In this document: positions 1 through 8,093 of the stretch, one piece after another
Position numbering within the stretch: the stretch's first letter is position 1
How the letters are laid out: each line of letters opens with the position of its first letter
Source of the DNA: an uncultured Eubacteriales bacterium
GTDB lineage: Bacteria; Bacillota; Clostridia; Oscillospirales; Oscillospiraceae
Assembly (NCBI GenBank): GCA_900553135.1
Contig: USCO01000023.1
Span: forward strand, 1-22,171
Direction of reading: 5' to 3'
DNA: 22,171 nt
Position numbers and translations under genes: made by a program
Notes under the pieces: model-generated
Databases searched by the model: none
Told to the model about the DNA's origin: nothing
Seen by the model: only the letters and a program-made list of their open reading frames with translations

Positions 1-3000
1 GGTGGTGATGGTGCCGGTGGTCTTGTCGGTAACGACCTTGATGACGGTGCCGTTGCCGTCGGTGGTGGTTGTGATGGTGGTGCTGGAGCCGCCGGAGCTG
101 CTGCCGCCGCCCTCAGAAGGCTCGTCTTCCTTACCGCCGGCGTAAGTCACCAGAGCTCGCAGGAACGCATTGCACAGGTCCACGTCAACGCCCAGCTCCT
201 CGCCAGCGGTGCCGCCCAGCGCGTCGCGCTCGGGGTGCCACTGGAGGGCCAGAGCGAAGGTGGCGTCCTGATACTCCAGAGCCTCGATGATGCCATCGGA
301 GGATCTGGCAACCACGGTCAGGCCGTCGCCCAGCTTCTCGGGATTGGCGGACTGATGGTGGGCGGTGGCAATCATATCGATGGAATCAGTACCCACGATA
401 TCATACAGCCACTTGGAGTCCTTGGAGATGGCCACGCCCTCATTGTCGGTGCCAGCGGCCAGCTCATGATACTTGGTGCCGCCGCTGTGGATCAGGCCGT
501 CCACCTGCACGCGCAGATGGCCCTCTTCGCAGCCTTCATCAAAGTCAGCGTACGTACCGTCTTCCTTGTTGTAGGGGTTGCCCAGACGGTTGCCCTCGTC
601 ATCGTACATGGTGTAACCGGTGTCCTTCACAGCTTCCTTGAAGATGTCGGGAACCTCTTCCAGGCTGTAGTAATCCCAGGTCTCCATCAGCTTCGCCATG
701 TCGGCCTCGGAAGGACCGGACAGGATGCCGGTGACCCGCTCGGGATCGATCTCGCCATTGAGCACCTGCTGGCCCAGGTAGTAAGGCACGTCCTGGATCA
801 GGCCGCCGCCCCGGGAGATGTTGAAGCCCTGCTCACCGCGGCAGACCGCCAGCAGAGGCACGTCCATCTCCACCGCCTGCTGCATCAGGTTGATGTCGGA
901 GGTGTCGCGGGCGTCGTTCCAGCCGGAGGAACCGTGAGGAGACTGAGTCTCACCGTACAGGCTGGGATTCCAGTCCTCGCCGCCGGTGAAGAAGATACCG
1001 TCGATCTGAGAGAGGACCTGGCGGGCCTCCTCAGCGCTGGTCACCTGAGGCAGGTAGACCGCGATAGCGCCGTTGCGCTCATAAGCCTCGGCAAAGCCCT
1101 GGTAATCGGAACCAATGGTATCCTTCTTCCAGGAGATACCCACGATGGGACGCTCGGAGACGTCGGTCACAGTGATGGATACCACGGTGCCGTCCTCGCC
1201 CAGAGCCAGGTCAGCGGTAACAGCGTCGCCAATGGTGCGCTCACCGGGATCGGTGGTCAGTTCCGTCTTGGGAAGGTCGGCCTCACCCATGACTTCCTTC
1301 AGCTCGTCCAGGGTGTTGATGCCGTTTCCGGTCTGGTCCATAACGACCACGCCGCCGGACAGAGGAGCGTCGTACACCACGTTGTACTCCAGCTGGTTGT
1401 CGCTGTTGACGGTGTACAGGATGGCGTCCTCCACCATTTCCACTTCGACTTCATTGGTGGTGACATAGATGGCCTCAGGAGAGGTGAAGCGGGCATTCTT
1501 CTCGCCGTCGCCGAAGAGGAAGAAGCCTCTCTCTTCCACGGCGCCGCGCTCGGGGAAGGGATCCTCGTTGCTCTCCAGCCATTCGTCGTTCAGGTCGTAC
1601 AGGTCGGTCTTGGAGTCGGCCAGCACGGTGCTCACGCCGTCATAGGCGGCGTCGGTGATGGCCAGATTGACAGAGGCATAGATGATGTCGGGGTCGCTGG
1701 AGGAGACGCGGGCAGCAAAGTACTTGCTGGCGTCCTGTCCCTCGGGAACGGTCAGAGGAATGTCCTGGCCGTCCTTCTGGATGTGGAAGGTGAAGCCGGC
1801 AAAGCCGCTGGCAGCCAGAGCATTCCAGTCGGTCTGGCTCATGCTCTCAGGCTTCTCCACCTTGAACTCCAGGCGCATGGGCAGCACGAAGGTGTTGGCC
1901 TGGAAGTCCTCGTCGTCGGTAGACAGATAGACCTCGCCGCTCTTGAACTGGGCATCGGTCTTGGAGCTGTTGCCGCGCTCCGCCCACATGGGGATGTCGA
2001 ACTTGGTGGCGGCCAGCATGTCTTCGCTGTTAGCGACCGCCTCAGAGGCATCCTGATAGGTGCCGATGGTCACGTCCAGCAGGTCCAGATCGGCACGGTC
2101 AGCGTTCAGGCCGTCAATGTCGGCCCACATCAGCTGGGCGCCGGCAGGACCGGAGTAGCGAGCCATCTCCAGCATACCGTCAGCCATCAGCTTGGTCATC
2201 TCGATGATGGCATCCACACCGATTCTCTCGTTGGCGGAGTGCCACCAGCGCTCGTTGCCGGGGATGACGGCGCCGAAGGCGGTCATCTTGTTCAGGTAGT
2301 TGGAAGCCAGGGTACCGCCGGTGGTGCCCACGGGATAGGTGATATCCAACAGATCAGACACGTCGGCGAAAGCCACGGGGTCGCTCTCCATGGTAGCCTT
2401 GTAGCTGGCGTACTGCAGAGCGATGAGGGGGTTATCGTGGCTGGCATACAGGGTGGGATTGGAGTAGGCAGTGTACTGACCCTCTTCCATACGGCTCACC
2501 TGCCAGGTAAAGCCCTTGTCATGGAAGGCCTGCACAGTGGCGTCCATGGCGGTGGTGTAGTCCTCCTCGTTGGCGTGCATGCTGCGGATATACAGAGGAA
2601 TGGACAGGCTGTTGTCGCTGAAGAAGCTGACCAGCTCCTCAGTGCCCTTAATTCCGCCCATGAGGGCGAAGGTCAGGTTGGCAACGCCGCTGTCGGGGTT
2701 GCGCAGCAGATCCTGAGGAATGCCCATGTAGCTGCCGATATAGGCCTCGCCCTCCACACAGTTCTGGAAGAACAGGTCGGAGATGCCGTCGGCGGCCTTC
2801 TTCAGCTGCAGCTCAGAGCTGTCGCCCAGGCCCTGGGAGATGAGGTACATGCCCCACACCACGGCGTTCTTGCCGTACTGGGGAGTGGGCATCTCCATGG
2901 CCACGTCGGTGTTGGTCTCCAGAACGATGGTGCCGTCCTTCACTTCCACGGACACCTTGGGAGTGGTGCCTTCGGCGGCGGGCAGCCAACCCAGCTTGGT

Positions 3001-4143
3001 GGCAGCCTCAGTGACGGCATTCACAAACGCCTGGTTGTTCTCTTCCACGGAATCCGCCTTCAGGGTGAAGACCGCCCGGGAGGCCACCTGAGAGGTACTG
3101 CCGTAAACAATATCCTTCAGGGTCTCGTCGCCTTCCCGCAGGGTCACGTTGGCGCCGGCGCTGATCAGGCTGAAGGTCTTACCGCTATCAGCGGTCAGGT
3201 CCATGGAAATGGTGGGGGTAATCGCCTTGGAGTTTCCCACCACCACGGGGAACCGGGAGTCGGAGGTGTAGGCCGCGATGGGCATCTCCTCCCGGTTCAG
3301 GGACTTATAGCACCAGTTGTCGTAGAAACTGGGGTTGGAGGTGTAGTAGGGGATATCCATATATTTCAGGGTGTCCTCCTTAGTGGGCACACCGGGATTG
3401 CTATCCTCATAGCAACCCATAACAATACGGATACGACGGTCCATGGGCAGCCCGGCCTCCATCAGCGCCTTGGCGGCAAAGAGGGTAGCCAGGGTGGGAC
3501 CGCTGTCATCCTGGACGCCGGCGCCGTACAGCCAGCCATCCTTTACATAAGGTGTATGATAAGAAGTTGGATCTCCCGTCTCACCTTCTGCATTGACCCA
3601 GCGTTCCAACTGAGCTTCATTATTGGAAGCAGTGGGCGAATCCAAGTGGCTCAACGCCATGACCATCTCGGGGGCATCGGGATCACCGATCTCGATGTAG
3701 ACATATTTGTCTTCCTGACGCTGCACCACCACGGGGAAGCCAAGCTCCTCGGCCAGTTCCTTGACCCAGGCCAACTTCTCCACTTTCCGGCTGTGTTCGT
3801 TATTATTAGCCTCGGTATCCGGAACCGCAAAAGGATACTCGCTCGGAACGCTTCCTGCAGCTTTAGAGCCGTAGGAAATCGAATCGTAATCCGAACCTGT
3901 AGCCAGACCGCCGATCAGAGAATAGGGATCATAGGTCCCATCGCCTACTTTCATATCTCCCACGTCGCCGCTGATCTTGTCCACCTCATCATGGATGATG
4001 GCGCGCTCGTCATCGGTTACGGAGACTTCATAGGTCACGTTGGGCTGAAAACTCTGCTGTGAGTCTGCGGGGGCAGCTTGGGCCGGCAAACAATAGGGCG
4101 CGACCAAAGCCAAGGTCAGCATTCCACTGAGTAGCTTCTTCAT
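1..4143 (-). CDS. Secreted fusion peptidase: M20/PepV-like dipeptidase plus C26 gamma-glutamyl-peptidase-like domain (partial, C-terminus outside window)
   Basis: The ATG at 4143 follows an AAGGGAG ribosome binding site, and the frame stays open to the window edge (1381 codons seen). Residues 1-24 form a signal peptide (MKKLLSGMLTLALVA, then AQA). Residues about 30-660 read as an M20/PepV-type metallodipeptidase: HLD (His166, Asp168), VQDDSGP with the bridging Asp at 212 or 213, YED (Glu246 as likely general base, Asp247), and ERWWHS with late ligand His635. Residues about 664-985 match nothing I recognise. Residues about 985-1310 are a C26/class I glutamine-amidotransferase fold: FFTGGED, VCRGEQGF with nucleophile Cys1101, AHHQSANP, and QWHPE with His1303 and Glu1305. 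A Gly/Ser stretch and a Thr-rich tail with VVTDKTTGT follow. Such tails often lead to surface-anchoring SLH domains, which would lie beyond the edge. The likely role is extracellular breakdown of dipeptides and gamma-glutamyl peptides. The domain calls are firm; the substrate is inferred. Confidence 0.88.
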   Translation of the reverse strand, partial: MKKLLSGMLTLALVAPYCLPAQAAPADSQQSFQPNVTYEVSVTDDERAIIHDEVDKISGDVGDMKVGDGTYDPYSLIGGLATGSDYDSISYGSKAAGSVPSEYPFAVPDTEANNNEHSRKVEKLAWVKELAEELGFPVVVQRQEDKYVYIEIGDPDAPEMVMALSHLDSPTASNNEAQLERWVNAEGETGDPTSYHTPYVKDGWLYGAGVQDDSGPTLATLFAAKALMEAGLPMDRRIRIVMGCYEDSNPGVPTKEDTLKYMDIPYYTSNPSFYDNWCYKSLNREEMPIAAYTSDSRFPVVVGNSKAITPTISMDLTADSGKTFSLISAGANVTLREGDETLKDIVYGSTSQVASRAVFTLKADSVEENNQAFVNAVTEAATKLGWLPAAEGTTPKVSVEVKDGTIVLETNTDVAMEMPTPQYGKNAVVWGMYLISQGLGDSSELQLKKAADGISDLFFQNCVEGEAYIGSYMGIPQDLLRNPDSGVANLTFALMGGIKGTEELVSFFSDNSLSIPLYIRSMHANEEDYTTAMDATVQAFHDKGFTWQVSRMEEGQYTAYSNPTLYASHDNPLIALQYASYKATMESDPVAFADVSDLLDITYPVGTTGGTLASNYLNKMTAFGAVIPGNERWWHSANERIGVDAIIEMTKLMADGMLEMARYSGPAGAQLMWADIDGLNADRADLDLLDVTIGTYQDASEAVANSEDMLAATKFDIPMWAERGNSSKTDAQFKSGEVYLSTDDEDFQANTFVLPMRLEFKVEKPESMSQTDWNALAASGFAGFTFHIQKDGQDIPLTVPEGQDASKYFAARVSSSDPDIIYASVNLAITDAAYDGVSTVLADSKTDLYDLNDEWLESNEDPFPERGAVEERGFFLFGDGEKNARFTSPEAIYVTTNEVEVEMVEDAILYTVNSDNQLEYNVVYDAPLSGGVVVMDQTGNGINTLDELKEVMGEADLPKTELTTDPGERTIGDAVTADLALGEDGTVVSITVTDVSERPIVGISWKKDTIGSDYQGFAEAYERNGAIAVYLPQVTSAEEARQVLSQIDGIFFTGGEDWNPSLYGETQSPHGSSGWNDARDTSDINLMQQAVEMDVPLLAVCRGEQGFNISRGGGLIQDVPYYLGQQVLNGEIDPERVTGILSGPSEADMAKLMETWDYYSLEEVPDIFKEAVKDTGYTMYDDEGNRLGNPYNKEDGTYADFDEGCEEGHLRVQVDGLIHSGGTKYHELAAGTDNEGVAISKDSKWLYDIVGTDSIDMIATAHHQSANPEKLGDGLTVVARSSDGIIEALEYQDATFALALQWHPERDALGGTAGEELGVDVDLCNAFLRALVTYAGGKEDEPSEGGGSSSGGSSTTITTTTDGNGTVIKVVTDKTTGTITT

Positions 4144-4304
4144 CCTGAATACTCCCTTCTTAACAACGATATTCCATGGTCGCCAGGCTTATTTCTCTCT
4201 CCTTCATCACCTCTGCATCTGTGGTTCTGCCCACAGCAGGCCGTCCCCCTCTGCGTGACTCCACGTTGGGGATGGTCCCTTCCGCTGCGGGCCATGGGTT
4301 CGAA

Positions 4305-4322
4305 CCTTAAAAAATTTTAAGG
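4305..4322. repeat. Perfect 8-bp inverted repeat near the putative peptidase-gene promoter
   Basis: CCTTAAAA and TTTTAAGG are separated by two bases. The repeat sits just downstream of a minus-strand TATAAT (4336-4331), so it would span the start of the peptidase transcript. It could be an operator or a 5' hairpin. The symmetry is certain; the role is a guess. Confidence 0.5.
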
Positions 4323-4759
4323 ATAAATACATTATACTGGGAGAAAGAGGAAAATTATAGTTGTAAAAGTCCACAATCTTTCCAGTCAATTTTCAACATT
4401 GTTCCTGAATTTACCTTCTATTTTTTAGTAAAAAAGAGAACCAAAGGGAATCTTGCAGTTTCTCCTGCACATCTTGGTCCATTTTTGAATCTTATCTTTC
4501 ATTCGTCTCATATTTGTTAAAAAATAAACATTTTTCTCCTTATGTGGCTAAAAAGTTTACTTTTCGACGCCCCATCCTACTGTTCTACCAGGCTGTTTTT
4601 CTGTGAAATGATTGGACCAGATCCACGTTCTTTCCGTTGTTCCTTGTCTGACGTCCAAAATATCGACTGAATCAATATCCATGCACCCTTTCCGCATATC
4701 CTGCATACCAGCTCCAGACAGATCTGCAGGCAGCCTCAGCCCCATCCCAACCAGCCGCC

Positions 4760-4788
4760 TTGCCACAGGCAAGAAAATATCTTAAAAT
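4760..4788 (+). promoter_or_regulatory. Sigma-A-type promoter for the gene at 4834
   Basis: The -35 box TTGCCA (4760-4765) and -10 box TAAAAT (4783-4788) are separated by exactly 17 bp. The start point would be near 4795, giving a leader of about 40 nt before the ATG at 4834. Confidence 0.7.
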
Positions 4789-4833
4789 AGGGAAAAACCA
4801 CTTTGGAAGAAACTTACGGAGGGGAGAGCCGCC

Positions 4834-5706
4834 ATGACGGTGCGTGGGCGCAGGCATATTTTGTATCGCAGGCTAAACAAGAAAACGCGCTTCCTGCTGG
4901 CGGGGGTGGTCCTGCTGCTTCTGCTGGGCGCGGCCGCCTTTGCCCTGCGGAACCCCTCAGTTCTCGCCGTAGAAATAGAGGACGGCCCGCCCCACGTGAC
5001 CACCCCCTGGGACCAGGAGACCGTCCCCTTCTTTCTGGAAGAGGACCAGGGGCAATGCACCTTTACCCTGGAGCAGCTGCAGGAGACCTTTGGCGAGGCT
5101 GTCTCCTTTACCTTTGACAACTGTCCATCCCTGGGCAACGACATCGACACCTACCTATTAAACAGCTTTCGCATGGCCGCATTGGTCAACTCCCGGGGGA
5201 AGGAATCCTCCGAAAACCAGTATGCCACCTTCCATCCCCACAAAGAGGGGGACAACGTGTGTATTCTGCTCCTCTATGACGGCACCACCCACCTCATGGG
5301 CTACTTCATCGGCCTGCCCCAGGAGGAAGAAGACGGCCGCTGGCGGATGGATGTGACCCTGTGCAGCTACGAGTTCAGCTCCCTGTACCGCCAGCAGCTG
5401 GAGGAGTATCCCCGGGGTGCCCCCCAACTCTTCACCCACTTCATCCCCCTGGATGACCTGGAAGAGAGCGGCGCGGTGTGGTGCCTGCGGGGCTACGAGA
5501 CCTCCACCACCCTTACCGTACAGCCCACAGACTCCCAGTGCTATCACCTGTGGCGGGTGGTGAACTCCCCCTATCTGGAGCGGATGCTGTCTCCGGTGGA
5601 GAACATCTTCCAGTCCACCTATCAGGATGGAAAGTGGACCTGCTTTCTCCTGTACGACCAGGACCTGCACCTGCTGGGATACACCATGTGGGGCGGGGAA
5701 ACCTAA
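4834..5706 (+). CDS. Membrane-anchored protein of unknown function
   Basis: This 290-residue protein starts at an ATG preceded by GGAGGGGAG. A basic N-terminus (RGRRHILYRRLNKKTR) leads into one hydrophobic segment at about residues 20-39. The remaining 250 or so residues should therefore be outside the membrane, with the N-terminus inside. The outer part is rich in aromatic and acidic residues and has several Cys, including TFDNCPS and TLCSYEF. Phrases such as CILLLYDGTTHLMGYFIG and CFLLYDQDLHLLGYTMWG resemble each other, suggesting two copies of a small beta-rich unit. I recognise no family. It has its own promoter and lies 35 bp before the ArAE-like gene, so the two are probably co-transcribed. 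Confidence 0.75.
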   Translation: MTVRGRRHILYRRLNKKTRFLLAGVVLLLLLGAAAFALRNPSVLAVEIEDGPPHVTTPWDQETVPFFLEEDQGQCTFTLEQLQETFGEAVSFTFDNCPSLGNDIDTYLLNSFRMAALVNSRGKESSENQYATFHPHKEGDNVCILLLYDGTTHLMGYFIGLPQEEEDGRWRMDVTLCSYEFSSLYRQQLEEYPRGAPQLFTHFIPLDDLEESGAVWCLRGYETSTTLTVQPTDSQCYHLWRVVNSPYLERMLSPVENIFQSTYQDGKWTCFLLYDQDLHLLGYTMWGGET

Positions 5707-5741
5707 AATCCCTATGATTTCCAACGAAACGAGGTACTGCT

Positions 5742-6662
5742 ATGAAAGTCCCCTTCGGGACCGCTTTTTCCAAGCTCCCCATTGGTATGCGCACCATGAA
5801 AACCGCCCTGGCGGTGACACTGTCCCTGGCGGTCATTGAGCACTACGGCGCCAGCCCCGCCAAGGTGGTCTTTGCCACCATCGGAGCCATCTCCGCCGTG
5901 GCCCCCACCTTTACCGCCTCCCTGCAGGCCTGTCTCACCCAGATCTGCGGCGTGGGGGTGGGGGTGCTGCTGGCTTTGCTCCTCATGGCCCTCCACGTGC
6001 CCGGCATTGTGGGGGTGGGCATCGGCATCATGGTCATCATCACCAGCTACCACCACCTGAAACTGAAGCTGGTGCCCGTGCTGCCCTGCCTGGTGCTGGT
6101 GAACATCTGTCTCAACCCCGCAGTGGAGGCCCTCTCCTACGCCACGGGCCGCATGTGGGACACCGCCATCGGCCTTGCCATCGGCATGGCGGTGAACACC
6201 CTGATTTTCCCCTACGACAACAGCCGCACCATCCGCCGCACTATGGAGAGCCTGGACCGGGACCTCATCGAAATGCTGGAGGACCTGTTCAACGGGGACG
6301 GCCACCTGCCCCAGGCGGACAGCCTGGAGGACAAGATCGACGCCCTGGAGCGCCAGCTGGCCCTGTTTTCCCAGCAGCGCCTGCTGCGGCGCAAGCGGCA
6401 GAAGCGGGAGCTGTGCCGCCTGTCCACCTGCGAGGACACCGCCCAGGCCCTTTTGGTGGAACTGGCCGCCCTGTGCGCCATGGGGGAGCCCTGCCGCCTG
6501 AACCGGGAGAACCGCCAGGTCCTGCTGGCCCTGGGGGCCAAGGTGACCCCGGACGACCCCGAGCCCAGCCGGGAAATCGACATCGTGGCCAACTACCACG
6601 TCTCCCAGATCCTGCGCCTGCGGCACAAGCTGAAAGACCAGCTGGCCGACCGCCGCCGGTAA
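5742..6662 (+). CDS. ArAE/FUSC-type membrane protein (putative aromatic acid exporter family)
   Basis: This 306-residue protein has a four- to five-helix hydrophobic N-terminal half, roughly residues 17-150. It includes MKTALAVTLSLAV, the glycine-rich GVGVGVLLALLLMAL, and GLAIGMAVNTLIFP. The soluble helical C-terminal half runs from FPYDNSRTIRR through DLIEMLEDLFNGDG to QILRLRHKLKDQL and is rich in Arg and Leu. This matches the Gram-positive ArAE_1 (DUF939) branch of the FUSC superfamily in length and plan. Members are annotated as aromatic acid exporters, but substrates are mostly unproven. The start is chosen for a GAGG site 8 bases upstream. A separate promoter for the next gene begins directly after its stop codon. 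Confidence 0.8.
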   Translation: MKVPFGTAFSKLPIGMRTMKTALAVTLSLAVIEHYGASPAKVVFATIGAISAVAPTFTASLQACLTQICGVGVGVLLALLLMALHVPGIVGVGIGIMVIITSYHHLKLKLVPVLPCLVLVNICLNPAVEALSYATGRMWDTAIGLAIGMAVNTLIFPYDNSRTIRRTMESLDRDLIEMLEDLFNGDGHLPQADSLEDKIDALERQLALFSQQRLLRRKRQKRELCRLSTCEDTAQALLVELAALCAMGEPCRLNRENRQVLLALGAKVTPDDPEPSREIDIVANYHVSQILRLRHKLKDQLADRRR

Positions 6663-6664
6663 CC

Positions 6665-6693
6665 TTGCCCTTTTCCCCTCCACCCGGTATAAT
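6665..6693 (+). promoter_or_regulatory. Sigma-A-type promoter for the CoA-transferase homologue
   Basis: TTGCCC (6665-6670), a 17-bp spacer and a perfect TATAAT (6688-6693). The -35 begins three bases after the preceding stop codon, so the downstream gene can be transcribed independently of the ArAE-like gene. Confidence 0.8.
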
Positions 6694-6727
6694 GGAGGCA
6701 ACGATCCCCAAGAGAAGGAGAATGGTT

Positions 6728-8050
6728 ATGGTTTCTCAATATTCCAGCAAATTTGTCTCCCCCCAGGAGGCTGCCCGCCTTGCGGTGCGCAGCGGCGACT
6801 GGGTGGACTATGGCTTCGGCGGCGGCTTTCCCGACCTTATGGACGCCGCCCTGGCCGCCCGCCGGGACGAGCTCACCGACGTGAAGATCCGGGGCGGCCT
6901 GGTGATTCGCCCCCGCATCGAGGTGGTGGAGCAGGACCCGGAGCAGAAGGCCTTTCACTACTACAGCTGGCACATCGGCGACTACGAGCGCAAGCTGCAA
7001 AGCCGGGGCCTGTGCACCTTTATGCCCATGATCCTGCGCTATCTGCCCCAGCTCTACCGCAATCACATCCGGGTGGACGTGGCCTTTGTTCCCGTGTCCC
7101 GCCCCGACGAGCAGGGCTACTGCGGACTGGGCATCTCCAACTACGCCTGGCGCACCATCTTTGAAAACGCCCGCACCGTGGTCTTTGAAATCAACGAGCA
7201 CCTGCCCACCCTCCAGGGTGTGGACGGCTCCCACCGGGTCCACCTGTCCGAGGCGGACTATATCGTGGAGGGGGAGCACGAGCCTCTGCCCACCCGCTCC
7301 TACAAGGAGCCCTCCCCCGTAGATATCCAGATTGCCCAGCATGTGGTGGCTGAAATTCCCGACGGGGCGGTGCTGTCCCTGGGTGTGGGCGGCGTGCCCT
7401 TCACCGTGGCTCAGATGCTGGCCCAGTCCGATCTGAAGGACCTGGGCTGCCACACCGGCACCATCAGCGACGCCTTCCTCACCCTGTACCGGGCCGGCAA
7501 GCTGACCAACGCCCGGAAAGAGGTGGACCGGGGCTATTCCTCCTGGAACCTGGCCATGGGCTCCCAGGAGCTCTACGACTGGCTGAAGGCCGAGCCCCAG
7601 CTCTTCCGCCCCGCCGACGTGGACTACATCCATGACCCCCACCGCATGGGGGACATGTCCAACTTCATCAGCATCAACGGCGGCGTGCAGCTGGACCTCA
7701 TGGGCCAGGAGAACGCCGAGTCCTCCGGCACCCGCCAGCTCTCGGGCACCGGGGGCCAGCTGGACTTTCTGGAGGGCGCCTTCCGCTCCCCCGGTGGCAA
7801 GGGTTTCATTTGCATGAACTCCGCCCGCAAGACCAAGGACGGGGAGCTGAAATCCAACATTCTCCCCTTCATCCCCGGCGGCAGCACCGTCTCCGCCCCC
7901 AGAGGGATGATCCAGTATGTGGCCACGGAGTACGGCGTGGTGAAGCTGTCCGGCCTGTCCCTGCCTGAGCGGGCCCAGGCCATGATCTCGGTGGCCCACC
8001 CCGCCTTCCGGGAGGAATTGGACCGCTACGCCCGGGAAAACTTCAAATAA
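6728..8050 (+). CDS. Acetyl-CoA hydrolase/transferase family protein, butyryl-CoA:acetate CoA-transferase-like, catalytic Glu apparently replaced by Gly
   Basis: This 440-residue protein starts at the second of two nearby ATGs. AAGGAG at 6715-6720 is 7 bases from ATG 6728 but only 1 base from ATG 6722. Landmarks fit the butyryl-CoA:acetate or 4-hydroxybutyrate CoA-transferase family, which moves CoA between short-chain acyl-CoA and acetate: FHYYSWHIGDYERK (77-89), the glycine-rich GVGGVP (219-224), SSGTRQLSGTGGQLDF, and GGKGFICMNS. Length is normal for the family. In this family the acyl acceptor is a Glu in an H-[ST]-E-M-x-x-D type motif (Glu238 in AbfT). Here the aligned segment is HTGTISD (242-248), with Gly244 at the Glu position. 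The fold assignment is firm, but transferase activity is doubtful unless another residue substitutes. It ends in a strong two-way terminator. Confidence 0.87.
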   Translation: MVSQYSSKFVSPQEAARLAVRSGDWVDYGFGGGFPDLMDAALAARRDELTDVKIRGGLVIRPRIEVVEQDPEQKAFHYYSWHIGDYERKLQSRGLCTFMPMILRYLPQLYRNHIRVDVAFVPVSRPDEQGYCGLGISNYAWRTIFENARTVVFEINEHLPTLQGVDGSHRVHLSEADYIVEGEHEPLPTRSYKEPSPVDIQIAQHVVAEIPDGAVLSLGVGGVPFTVAQMLAQSDLKDLGCHTGTISDAFLTLYRAGKLTNARKEVDRGYSSWNLAMGSQELYDWLKAEPQLFRPADVDYIHDPHRMGDMSNFISINGGVQLDLMGQENAESSGTRQLSGTGGQLDFLEGAFRSPGGKGFICMNSARKTKDGELKSNILPFIPGGSTVSAPRGMIQYVATEYGVVKLSGLSLPERAQAMISVAHPAFREELDRYARENFK

Positions 8051-8052
8051 CG

Positions 8053-8093
8053 AAAAAAACAGCCCTGAGACTTGGTCTCAGGGCTGTTCTTTT
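8053..8093. terminator. Bidirectional intrinsic terminator between convergent genes
   Basis: The 13-bp perfect stem ACAGCCCTGAGAC / GTCTCAGGGCTGT (8059-8071 / 8075-8087) has a 3-nt loop. It has TCTTTT on the plus side and seven consecutive U on the minus side. It serves the CoA-transferase homologue (plus) and the nuclease gene (minus), and its U-tract overlaps the nuclease stop codon. Confidence 0.93.

Larger units (their letters stand above)
4144..4833. other. AT-rich intergenic region between divergent genes
   Basis: This 690-bp gap separates the divergent peptidase and membrane-protein genes and holds no convincing gene. Its left part (about 4200-4305) is GC-rich and could fold: CTGTGG/CCACAG pairs at 4215-4232, and CCATGG and GGTTCGAACC palindromes lie at 4292-4306. 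Next is a perfect inverted repeat, CCTTAAAA-AA-TTTTAAGG (4305-4322). A minus-strand TATAAT at 4336-4331 could be the peptidase gene's -10, but I find no good -35. The middle (4390-4760) is AT-rich, with an imperfect dyad ATATCGA-N5-TCAATAT at 4660-4678. The right end carries the promoter of the next gene. Confidence 0.6.

Noticed and set aside
235..4062. Plus-strand open frame of 1275 codons opposite the fusion peptidase gene
   Set aside because: It is in the codon-aligned antisense frame of a gene with clear signal peptide and catalytic motifs. It stays open because the real gene rarely uses TTA, CTA or TCA codons. Its translation is a repetitive mix of Gly, Val, His and Leu with no domain.
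4291..4306. GGTTCGAACC, resembling a tRNA T-loop
   Set aside because: No acceptor, D or anticodon stems fit on either strand, and the T-stem does not pair. It is better read as a plain palindrome.
4331..4389. Full promoter for the fusion peptidase gene
   Set aside because: TATAAT at 4336-4331 is good, but no acceptable -35 lies 16-18 bp upstream. TTGACT at 4389-4384 is too far away. It is kept only as a note in the gap description.
4557..4772. Minus-strand open frame of 71 codons in the intergenic gap
   Set aside because: No ribosome site, no recognisable motif, and composition unlike the neighbouring genes.
6155..6727. Long N-terminal extension of the CoA-transferase frame overlapping the ArAE-like gene
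   Set aside because: The extension is the out-of-frame shadow of the ArAE gene. A promoter at 6665-6693 and a ribosome site at 6715-6720 place the start at 6728.
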